This document shows positions 16,401-24,500 of a DNA stretch of 56,391 nucleotides, piece by piece (positions within the stretch are counted from its first letter, which is position 1; every line of letters starts with the position of its first letter). The position numbers and the translations under genes are program-made. Under the pieces are notes generated by a model. The model worked only from the letters and a program-made list of their open reading frames with translations, ran no database searches and was not told where the DNA came from. This stretch comes from an uncultured Phaeodactylibacter sp. Lineage in GTDB: Bacteria > Bacteroidota > Bacteroidia > Chitinophagales > Saprospiraceae. The stretch covers positions 1-56,391 of the forward strand of contig CAJXNH010000023.1 in NCBI GenBank assembly GCA_913057245.1. Direction: 5' to 3'.

Positions 16401-16404
16401 ATAA
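10438..16404 (+). CDS. Giant secreted multidomain protein with SprB repeats, T9SS type A
   Basis: A 1988-aa exported protein. Order: Sec signal peptide (1-25, YLLLLFYLLGTPLFAQ); proprotein-convertase P-like jelly roll (about 40-195, RHTWANDLEMTLRSP, ENxWELxxCDD-like end); fibronectin III-like domain (about 200-290); MAM/concanavalin-like domain (about 295-475); a MopE-like metal-binding motif (about 483-545, YVDADGDGYGDG, GDCDDANPAINPGADE, CNGSDENCNG); an Ig-like stretch; then about 15 SprB-type modules (about 720-1897), each with GGTPPYxYxWSxG and a TVTDxxGC end; finally a type A T9SS sorting domain (LFPNPAASFMELEG to the C-terminus). SprB repeats are known from the Flavobacterium gliding adhesin. 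Cell-surface attachment or release through T9SS is expected; an adhesin or matrix role is inference. Its stop codon overlaps by 11 bp the 3' end of the convergent PorE-like gene. Alternative starts lie 2 and 6 codons downstream. Confidence 0.88.
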   Translation: MLMNSPMPNYLLLLFYLLGTPLFAQSVVINNNTCDIGLNLKDGGCDPSLNVIPDPDEVVINVNGAPGTALGVDVALQEVQIIVRHTWANDLEMTLRSPAGIDVPLSFDNGAGDDNYGNPDAPDCAEPARFTMSSCVPVAASSPPFTAETIRPEGSLYDFNDGVTAPNGPWELIICDDAEGDIGRLEFVNLVFAPLNCQPVETVEVVDSDTTTVVLNWMPETSCGTTLLEYGPVGFTPGSGATAGGGTLISFTGCPPYALIGLDAETDYELYVRKVCGGDVSENACPVTFSTGCNPSDLTLSTGFETEALCGTLCDTDCPLAGIWQNSQQNDYDWLVATGPTATFGTGPESGADGSTQYVYLEASGNNCSPGKTAILESDCIILDKQGTDTCHFSFQYHMLGEGIGSLALEASGDGGFSWTPLWLRSGTQGPDWQKVYIGLSDFEDGDTLRLRFVGQEGNNTRGDIALDNLQFYGATLLGAPGFIFYVDADGDGYGDGNQPVFTCLSTPPEGFVALAGDCDDANPAINPGADEIPCNGSDENCNGMADDPMLPPPTVVHDTICSGQPALLRVSSDLSNSLFFWYPAADATNFTGFGSTFSPTQFLVNNGPEPVVYTYYVEERNLTCISAQRAPVYVVVNPTPNLTQQTTPEVCPEDSLNLESIIFNDANFTGSNITFHTGSPATPANELTDPVITSMVGSTFYFKATADFGCSDEGQVQIDFKPGPALTFLPSDSIVLCRETAATLSVQASGGNQPYTYQWGNGASGPAIEVDAGFQAGVTQTYPVTITDVEGCFSVDSARVRTIVSIDSLRSFVTDVSTCDGVDGAITLVPLSGEPPYDYSWEGTNGIVGTAFGVSDTLLVGNLPQGNYRVSITDSSVEGCQLIIRSVLVNGPGAAVQEIGVEDVSCPGSGDGEICLTVSAGSPVFEWSNGGSSACLEGLSGGFYSVTVTDGDCQTIIDSIEVKAATPLQLSFDGVLPSCAAAADGALTATAFGGTPPYSYLWSNNINFPNPFNLSAGIYTLTLTDSKDCQLVESFELEAPAPLELELQFRQDMSCADQEDGRLLVGSNGGTPPYHYDWGDGSDSRLRVNLSAGSYSVTVTDFQGCTANAVYTIKGPSPLALTLIDTDNPTCVGEKNGSITVSASGGNPPYTYAWSETGADSTLSNLAIGTYFAYLSDANACPGDTLEVVLEATSEPDFTAEVVHPFCEGLETGRVTLNPQGLPPYQYTWSTGATTSEIDHLPVGAYSVQVEDGQGCLYDTTFVIEAPQLFGSAINVVQPACDNTMDGLINVTATQSAGTPSILPPIHYRWNDGILGPNRIGIGDGDYVVSISDGRGCELISDTIPIVSPLPLEIGLEGFGPIACRGDSTGFIEVDTRGGTPPYGYSWIGTDVETEDIFNIPAGAYRLVVDDANACSYDTTFVLNEPPALTVSIAVEAEDICEGGQVEKLQAVVSGGVPVYDYHWSNGADQPQIPDPAPADYSLTVVDANGCERESLPVKVKAFTAAFGLDTFYTVDVSCNGLGDGCAVASVSGGSSNYQFHFSNGYIEVTDTNTVSVCNLSPGNYRVTVTDLSTGCNEKSPLTVLSQPEPLSLTRDSIRMVSCFGDSTGGVFTTTTGGTAPYFYSWFNSSNVVFEPVADLTGVPAGTYTGVVIDERGCTDAVNAMVINAHPPIMATVMDIDPVLCKGDLTGSIDLNVTGGVQPYAYSWSTGMATADLSGVAAGSYTLTVTDHKACQRTFGPYDIEEPEAALLLDTVRFDTVQCFGGSDGHIAVDIIGGVPGYAYEWLYAGQLLPFTSDSLANRPAGLYQLNVIDDSNCLRTFEIELPEPELLTASLSTLNDPLRVVGQGFGGTPPYTFLWSTGANTDTIEVPVSAIYTLTVTDANGCTATEEENLVEAQALEWIEEVQLFPNPAASFMELEGTLKVSDPLTLAIVDVTGKIRYQQALGQQRNFRQRIEVADWPAGAYWAILKTKGQTIYAAPVMIIR

Positions 16405-18385
16405 TTTTAAAGGTCGTCCGCCGGTTAATCTGATGTTCTTCCTCCGTACAACGGTTACAGATGCAATCGGCCTCGGGCTCGCTTTCCCCATAGCCAAAGG
16501 CAACGAGCCGGCCCGGATCAATACCCTGTGAAATCAGGTAATCCACTGCGGCTTGCGCACGGCGCTGGGCCAGGTCCTGATTGTATCTGGAGCTGCCCCG
16601 GCAGTCGGTATGTGAGCCCAGCTGAATACGGATATCCGGGTTGAGTTCCAGGTTGCGGGCCAGGTCATTAAGCGTTGGCTGGGCATCTTCACGGATATTG
16701 GCTTTATCGAAGTCGTAGTAAATATTCTCCAACCGGATTTCCTTGTCCAAAAAGATGCGGTCCAGTACGATTTCTATTTCGAATTCCTGTACGGGGTTGT
16801 TGGGGTCGCGCCCGATACCACGGGTAGAGAAAGCTGCATCATTTTTCAGATAGCCCTCTTTGGCCGCCAGGAAAGTATAATCAGCTTCTTCTTCCAGTTC
16901 CAGCTCAAACATGCCATCTTCTCCAACGGTCACTTCCTCCTTGCGGGGGCCAAACTGTATCTGCACGGTAGAACCAGGCAACGGTTTGCGGCCGAGCACC
17001 ACGCTGTTTGGGTCAGTGGGTACCTCGTATAGTTTTTCCAGGACAAAGCCTTTAAGCAATAGCTTGTACTCTATTTCTTTCGGGGGCTCTTCATCTTGTA
17101 CCACTTCTTCCGGGGGCAGTTTCCTTTTGGTGAAACGGTAAATATCATCATTGCCGATGCCTTCCTCCCGGCGGGAAGTGAAATACCCGGAGTATAGTAC
17201 ATCCTCGTCTTGTTTGGGGGCACTGTAGTCAATGATGTACCCGAAGTCATCAGAACCAGAGTTGACCGGTGGTTTCAGATTATACGGGGATGCCCAGCCC
17301 CGGCTTTGCAGCTGGTAGGTTTTGAAAATATCGAGCCCCCCCATGCCGGTATGCCCCCGGGAGGAGAAGTAGAGGGTATCCTTATCTACGAAAGGAAACA
17401 TTTCATCGGCTTCGGTATTGATCACCCTCGTCATGAGTTGAGGAGGGCCCCAGGTGCCATCCGTTTGCCGCTCGCTGTAGTAAAGGTCGTGCCCGCCCCA
17501 GCCATCGGGGTGGTCAGCAGAGAAGTAAAGACGCTGCCCATCTTCTGAAAGGGCCGGACCGCCGTAGTTGATGCCTTCTTCCATAAATGACAGAGGCTGC
17601 GGTATGCTCCAGCTATTGCCGTTGACTTCCGAGCGCATGATCTTGCAATGGTCAGCATCCCATTTGCCGCCGCCAAAGCAGCGGGTGAAGTAGACTTCAG
17701 TATAGTCGCTGTTGAAAATGGCCGTCCCCTCGTTATCTTCCGTATTGAGCGGGCCGGTAAAATCAGAAACGGTATTGGACTCCAGGTCGACCAGGAAAAG
17801 ATCAGAAAAGGCATTGCCCGTCCAGTTATAAGTGTCATCACCGGCACTTGTTTCCCGGTCGGAAGTGATTACTAACTGATTATCCTTGTAAAGAACAGGA
17901 GCGTATTCCGCCCGGCTGGAGTTAAAGCCCATGACTTCAACTTCGTACTCCGGGCGCAGTTCTTTCCAGCCCATAGCAATCTGACAGGCACTGATCTCCC
18001 GCCGGTATTCGTAGGGGCTGCCGATTTCTATGCCCAGGTCTTTAAAGGCCCGGGCGGCTTCTTCGTAGCGCTCGGCCTGTTTTAACGCAAAGGCATACTC
18101 CCGCAGGGATTCCCACCCGTATTGATTGTCGTAGGCAATTTTGTACCAGCGGATGGCCAGATCGCTCTGGTTGAGGTTCTTATAGGCCTCGCCGATTTTA
18201 AAGGCGATGCGCCCTTTCTCAACACGGCTCTTGGATTTCTCGTATTCTTTCTGGAGTAGCTCAAGGGCTACAGCGTATTGCTTGACCTCGATCGCTGTTT
18301 GTCCATCCCTGACTTTTTCAGTGTAAGTACAGCTGCTGAGTGCCGCAAAAAGAAGCGCAAATAAAATATAGGAATACCGGATCAT
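16394..18385 (-). CDS. PorE-like OmpA-family lipoprotein (probable T9SS component)
   Basis: A 663-aa lipoprotein: signal peptide with lipobox LSSC (Cys19); TPR-like helical region (about 25-160, ALELLQKEYEKSK and AIRWYKIAYDNQ); PD40/WD40-type beta-propeller (about 165-425, repeated LYFSADHPDGWGGHDLYY-type blades); a carboxypeptidase-regulatory-like beta domain (about 440-540); and a C-terminal OmpA peptidoglycan-binding domain (about 545-663) with YYDFDKANI, GSHTDCRGS and the Arg-containing NQDLAQRRAQA. This order equals that of Porphyromonas PorE, a periplasmic T9SS component that anchors the machine to peptidoglycan. The same architecture also occurs in paralogs of unclear role, so orthology is not proven. 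It sits between two T9SS cargo loci, which supports a secretion link. Convergent overlap with the upstream giant gene is 11 bp. Confidence 0.82.
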   Translation of the reverse strand: MIRYSYILFALLFAALSSCTYTEKVRDGQTAIEVKQYAVALELLQKEYEKSKSRVEKGRIAFKIGEAYKNLNQSDLAIRWYKIAYDNQYGWESLREYAFALKQAERYEEAARAFKDLGIEIGSPYEYRREISACQIAMGWKELRPEYEVEVMGFNSSRAEYAPVLYKDNQLVITSDRETSAGDDTYNWTGNAFSDLFLVDLESNTVSDFTGPLNTEDNEGTAIFNSDYTEVYFTRCFGGGKWDADHCKIMRSEVNGNSWSIPQPLSFMEEGINYGGPALSEDGQRLYFSADHPDGWGGHDLYYSERQTDGTWGPPQLMTRVINTEADEMFPFVDKDTLYFSSRGHTGMGGLDIFKTYQLQSRGWASPYNLKPPVNSGSDDFGYIIDYSAPKQDEDVLYSGYFTSRREEGIGNDDIYRFTKRKLPPEEVVQDEEPPKEIEYKLLLKGFVLEKLYEVPTDPNSVVLGRKPLPGSTVQIQFGPRKEEVTVGEDGMFELELEEEADYTFLAAKEGYLKNDAAFSTRGIGRDPNNPVQEFEIEIVLDRIFLDKEIRLENIYYDFDKANIREDAQPTLNDLARNLELNPDIRIQLGSHTDCRGSSRYNQDLAQRRAQAAVDYLISQGIDPGRLVAFGYGESEPEADCICNRCTEEEHQINRRTTFKIIE

Positions 18386-18502
18386 AGCTTTACCTGGATT
18401 TGAATGATATAGGGTGCGCGTTGCTAAACCGTGTTTGGGTTAGCTGTGCCACGCATACGAATAAAACGCCAGAGGTATTTTTTTGTTGCTGGTACCTTAG
18501 AA

Positions 18503-18537
18503 CGAAGGCCGCTTCAGCAATGCTAAAGCGGCCTTCG
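18503..18537 (-). terminator. Hairpin after the 2729-aa gene
   Basis: The arms 18503-18518 and 18522-18537 form a 16-bp stem with one mismatch and an AAT loop, CGAAGGCCGCTT on the left. It lies just beyond the 18566 stop codon. The T-run after it on the minus strand is poor (GTTCT), so termination is probable rather than certain. Confidence 0.55.
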
Positions 18538-18565
18538 GTATGCTACCTTACTTTATGCGCTCTTG

Positions 18566-21500
18566 TTAACGGGACAGCTGTACATCCCCCTTGAAGTGCT
18601 CAACGGTGCCATCAATGAACTCAATCTCTGCATGCCAGGCAAAAACCGCGTTGTTCATCTGTTCTCCCCGGAAGGTGCCGTCCCAACCGTGCTCCGGGTT
18701 GTTGGGCGAGAGGTTATACCCTTCGAATACCGGCTCTCCCCATCGGTTGTAAATCCGGAATGCCCGGATGTTTTCTATGACACCGCTGCGGGCAAAAATA
18801 TAGAACAGGTCGTTGGTGCCATCGCCGTTTGGCGAGAAGGCGTTCGGCACATAAACCGTTTGAGTCCGGTCTACAAACAGGCGGAAAGGCGCCTGATCAA
18901 TACAGCCGTTTTGACTGACCACCGTGACCAGGTAATCCGTGGTGCGTAGCGGTCGGGCGGTCGGGCGCAGGCAATCATCACAGCTGAGTGAGCCTGGATT
19001 AGACCAGAAGATGTCCGCAATTTCACCCGGTATAAGGTTGGTCTGCCCGTTGATGGTATAGCTTTCGCCAAACTGAATCGTTGCCTCGGCAGGTTCAATA
19101 ATGGCTACTGTGGAGTCGGGCTGAATGATGGCGGCGCTTGCTTCGTAGGTGCAGCCGTTCTCATCGCGTACAATCAGCTCGTAATTGCCGGGCGGTACAT
19201 CGGCAAAAATGCTGCCTGCCTGGTAAGAGTCCCCCCCGTTAATAGAGAACTCATAAGGTGGCGTCCCTCCCGTAACCTGCGGGAACCGTATGGTGCCCGG
19301 ATCCCCGAAGCAGGGTGGTTGGATGAGGTCGAAGCTGGCTTCAGGAACGGGTTGGGTGACCAGTACCTGATCTTGCGCGGAGCATCCATTCTCAGTATTG
19401 GTAACCAGGAGCGTATACAAGCCCGGTGCATTAATCACCGGAGCGGCCGTCGTTGTCCCGGAGGCGAACCCTCCTCCAATTGTGGTCCATTGATAGGTAA
19501 TATTCGGCCCTTGCTGTGAATTGGAGCCGTCGAGATTGGCGGTGTCCTCCCAGCATTCCAGGACGAAGGTGTTGCCGGCTTCTGCTACCGGGGCAATAAT
19601 ATTCTGATCAACGACTACCTGATTGCTGTTGGAGCAGCCGGTGAGCATGTTCTCAATGGTCAGGTCGTAGGTGCCCGGCTCATCAATGGAAACGGACAGG
19701 CTGTTGGTCGAGCCCGCAAAGTTGCCATCCAACGTAGACCAGTTGAAGGTGAAGTTATCGCCCTGCGTACTGGCGCTGGCATCGAGTAGTATAGTCTCCA
19801 CAGCACAAGTCAGGGTGCCGGGAGGTGTAAATATTACACTCGGAAGGTTTATATCCTGTGTGATTTCCACCGCGTCAGTTGCTGTGCACTGATTGAAGTT
19901 GTTAGTGACCACAAGAGTGTAAGTGCCCGGCAAGTTCACCGCAGGATTGAGGGTGCTGCCACCATTGAGCACGCCTGGCCCCTGCCATTCGTAACTAAAG
20001 TCGCCTGTACTGGACCCGGTACCACTAAGGGTTAGGCTGGGGCTGTCGCAGTTGAGTTCGGCCGTGGTGCCTGCTTCTGCCACTGGCGCCAAAGTGTCCT
20101 GCACAACGGGAATCGTTAGTTCGCTGCTGCAGAAGTTGACGGTATTGGTCAATACGAGTGTATAGATGCCGCCACTGCCCACGGTAGGGCTATTGGTTTG
20201 CCCGCCTGATAGGATTTGCCCGTTGGAAGTGGACCAGTTGTAGTCAAATGCTGTACCGTTGCTGGAGCCGCTGGCGTCAATTGTGACATCGGTTACGGCA
20301 CAGGTGAGGGTGTCGGGCGTGAGGGCAGCCACCTCAGGGGCTATGGTGTCTTGTTCAACAACAATACTGGCAAGCGCATCGCAACCGTTACTGGTATTTT
20401 CAATTAGCAGGGTATATTCGCCCGGTGCATTGATCGTCGGCTGCAGGGTCTGGCTACCATTGTCGATGTTGCCATTAGAGGTTGTCCAGGTGTACTGGAA
20501 TTCGTTACCCTGACTGCTGTTACCAGCTTGTAGTTGCTGGTCGGTAAGATTGCAATTTAGCACCTGCGGGTCGTCAATGGCAATGATCGGAGTGATCGTA
20601 TCCTGTGTAATAACTACGGCATCGGTGGAAGTACAGCCGTTGAAGTCATTGGTCACAGCAAGCGTGTACGTACCTGGCTGGTTGACTTCAGGCGAAAGCC
20701 CATTCATGCCGCTGAGCAGTCCGGGGCCATCCCAATTGTAGGTAAAGCCGTTAGTGCTCGACCCTGCACCGGACAGCGACAGTACCGGCAGGTCACAATT
20801 GAGTTCCTGGGGGCTACCGGCTTCGGCTACCGGAGCTACGGTGTCCTGCACTACACTGACTTCCAGCGTGCTGACGCAATTGTTCGCCGTATTGGTAAGC
20901 GTTAACAGGTAAAGCCCTCCGCTGCTGACCACAGGGGTGGGGGAATTGGTGCCGCTTTGGAGGATACCGTTGCTGGTGCTCCATTCGTAGTCAAAAGCGG
21001 GCCCGCTGCTACTGCCGGTGGCATCGAGTTCCAGAGCGGTAGTGGTACAGGTCAGGGTATCCGGAGTGGCTGCGGCAATCACCGGCGGGGTGATATCCTG
21101 GCCGACTTCCACGCTTTGGCTGCTGGTACAACCATTGTCGGTATTGGTGATCAGAAGATTATAGGTGCCCGGAGCGTCAATAGTCGGTTGCAACGTGTTC
21201 TGTCCTTCAGAGATACTGCCATTAGGTGTGGTCCAGGTATAGCTGAAGTCACTTCCCTGGCTTGAGCCCGTGGCATTCAGCAATTGCTCAGTAAGCGCAC
21301 AGTCGAGTATTTCGGGCGCTCCGATAGCGATCGCCGGTGGTGTTACATCCTGAGTGACCAGTGCTTCATCAGTAGCGCTGCAGCCGTTTTGGATGTTGAT
21401 GACCTCCAGCACATAAGTACCGGGTACCTGTACTTCCGGGTTGAGCCCCCCGGTACCGGAGGGTAATCCCGGCCCGGACCAGTTATACAGGAAGCTGCCC

Positions 21501-24500
21501 TGGCTGGAGCCGGTGGCGTCCAGGTTGAGCAAGGTGTCTGTACAGGTCAACCGGATGGGGGCACCGGCATCCGCAATTGGCGATAGCGTATCTTGCTGCA
21601 CTTCGACGCTAACCTGTTGCTGGCAACCATTGTTGTTGTCTGTGACCAGAAGCGTGTAGGTGCCGCCGCTGCTGACCGTAGGATTCAGTACATCTTCGGG
21701 ACTGTCCAGCTGCCCGTCAGGGGTGCTCCAGGCATAGGTGAAGCTACCGCCCTGACTGGAACTGCTTGCATCTAATTGCAGGCTGGTTGTGGTACAAGTC
21801 AGTACATCGGGAACCGCGGCAGTGGCCGTTGGCAAGATGGTATCAATGGAGACCTCGACTTCATCCAGCGCCTCACACTGATTATCGGTATTAAGGACGG
21901 AAAGCTGGTAAAGCCCGGGCTGATTGGCTTCAAAAGTCGGGTTGTCTGCATTGGCAATCGGCGCCCCGTTCAGGGTCCAGGTGTAGAGCAGTGGACCCTC
22001 CTGGCTGGTATTGCTGCCGCCAATGCTGATGCTACTCACATCGCAGTTCAGAATGCCATCCGTGCCGGCATCAGCCTGAGGTACAGCAGTATTTTCGACT
22101 ACCGTCACTGCTTCGGTTACGATACAGAAGTTGTCGGTATTGGTAATTTGAAGGGTATAGGTGCCGGCTTGCAGCGCCGTGATGGATGGAGCATTTGTTG
22201 CTTCGTTGAAGTTACCGTCCAGTGTGGACCACTCATAGATTAGATTGGGGCCACTATCGGAATTGCTGCCATCCAGGGATGCCGTTGGGCTGTCGCAGTC
22301 AATTTGCGGATCCGCATTAACGGTAATGGCAGGCAGGGCAACGTCTTCATCAATGTTAACGCTGCTGCTGTTGGTACAGCCATTGCTCTCATTGATCACT
22401 TGCAGGGTATAGGTGCCCGGCGCGTCAATGGTAGCATTCAGATCGTTGCTGCCAGTTGCGATATTGCCATCCTGTGAAGTCCAGGCGTAGGAGAGGGGGG
22501 CATTGCCACTGGCGGTTGCCTGTAGAGTGTATAAGGTATCTATACAATTTAGGGTAATACCAGGGCCGGCATCAACCATTGGTATCTCCACATCCTGACC
22601 CACTTCCACGCTGAGGCTTTGTACGCACTCATTGGTGGTGTTGGTCACCTGCAGGGTGTAGGTGCCCGGTGCATCAGTGGACAATTCAGGAGTGGTGGCT
22701 CCGCTCAGCAGGTTTCCATTGGTCGTACTCCACTCATAAACCGGGGCGTTACTGTTGGCTGTTGCACTGCCGGAAAGTGCGATGACCGTATCTGCACAAG
22801 TCAGCGTTGCAGGCGGCGCGATAGCTACTTCAGGCAGCAAGGTGTCGATCTCTACCAGTGCGGTTATTGTATTGCTGCAGCCGTTTTCGGTATTCAGTAC
22901 CTGTAGCTGATAGACCCCGGGCTGGTCAATCCCCGTCAGCTGATTAAGGTTAGAACCAATGGCGGAAGAATCCGGTGCGGTCCAGGCGTAACTGAAATTA
23001 GGCCCGTTGCTGGAGGACGACCCGTCAAGCGTAATACTGCCTGTTCCGCAGTCCAGTACCTCGGGGGCAGCAATAGCAGCTTGTGGGATAGCGATATCCT
23101 CCTGCACCATGACTTCAGCTGTGGTGGTACAGCCATTGATGGGGTCCGTAACCTGCAAGGTATATAGGCCGGGCTCGGTGATGTTTTGCTCCAGAGGAAT
23201 GCTGTCGGTTGGCATCAGCCCGGAAGGGCCATTCCAGGCCAGAGTGTTCTCGCCGCTATTGGTGGCCGCGCTACCAAGCAGCAGTAGGCTATCGTTATAG
23301 CAGTTCAGAATACCTGGCGATGGCAGGTCGACCTGTGGCGCGAGCGTGTCAATGGCGACCAAAAAAGTGGCGGTGTCATAACAGGCAATGCTCGGTGCTG
23401 AAATAATCAGTTGGTACTCGCCCGGTGCATCAATGGTAGGCGTAAGGGTAGTGGCCCCGCTGAGGATGTTCCCATCCGGAGTAGACCAGTCGTAAATGCC
23501 ATCCGGGCCAAGATTAGAGTTTTCTGCATTGAACTGCAGGGTAGGATTGTCGCAATTCAGTACTTCAGGGCCGGTGATGATGGCAACAGGGAGGTTATCA
23601 TCCTTTACGATGGAGACCGTATCTGCTGACGTGCACCCATTGAGGGTATCGGTTACCTGTAGTAGGTAGAGCCCGCCCGCGTTTACTATCGGATTTAGGG
23701 TGTTCCCCCCGCTGACAATATTCCCATCAGCAGAAGTCCAGGTATAGACATAGTCGCCGGTGTTGCCCGTAGCCGTCGCGGATAAAGACACCTCCGGCTC
23801 CTCGCAGGTGAGCTCAGTGCCCGGGCCTGCATCAATGGCAGGGAGGGTGGTGTTCTCTGTGATTTCAACGGTACTGCTGCTGGTACAACCGTTTTCGTTA
23901 TTCGTAATGGAAAAGTTGTAAGTGCCTGGGGCGTCTACAGTGGGAGAGAGGCTATTGGCACCGCTCACTACGGCAGGGCCTGACCAGGAATAGGAAAAAG
24001 CGGGCCCGCTGCTGCTGCCATTGGTGTTGATTTGAATTTCGGGTGCATCGCAGGTAATGGTTCCCGGGGACAGTACTACCTCGGGTGCCGCATTATCGGC
24101 AGTAACGGTCACGGTATCGTAGGCGGTACAGCCATTTACAGTATTAGAGATGGTGAGAATGAAATCGCCACCCTGCTGTGCAAAAGCGGTTAGCCCATCC
24201 GTTGGAGGCAATCCGGGGCCCGACCAGGACGCTGTAAATTCAGGGCCTGTGGAGGAGCCGGTACCATCCAATGTGACTGCAGGCAGGAAGCAGGTAACGG
24301 TATCCGGGACATTAGCATCCACCGTTGGTAAATCAAAGTTTTCTTCCACTACTGCTGAAGCCGTGGCAGTACAACCTTCATCGTCCGTGATGGTAACGAA
24401 GTACTCGCCGGCCGGAAGGTTGGCAGGGTCTTCGCTGCTGGCCCCGTTGCTCCAGTTGAAATCATAGCCTGGCGATCCTCCGCTAACATCCAGGTCGATG

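Noticed and set aside
19349..24337. Regularly spaced repeats, considered as a CRISPR-like array or assembly artefact
   Set aside because: Repeats are coding modules of ~83 aa that differ in sequence and keep one open frame; no short identical repeats with unique spacers and no cas genes. Divergence between units argues against assembly duplication.
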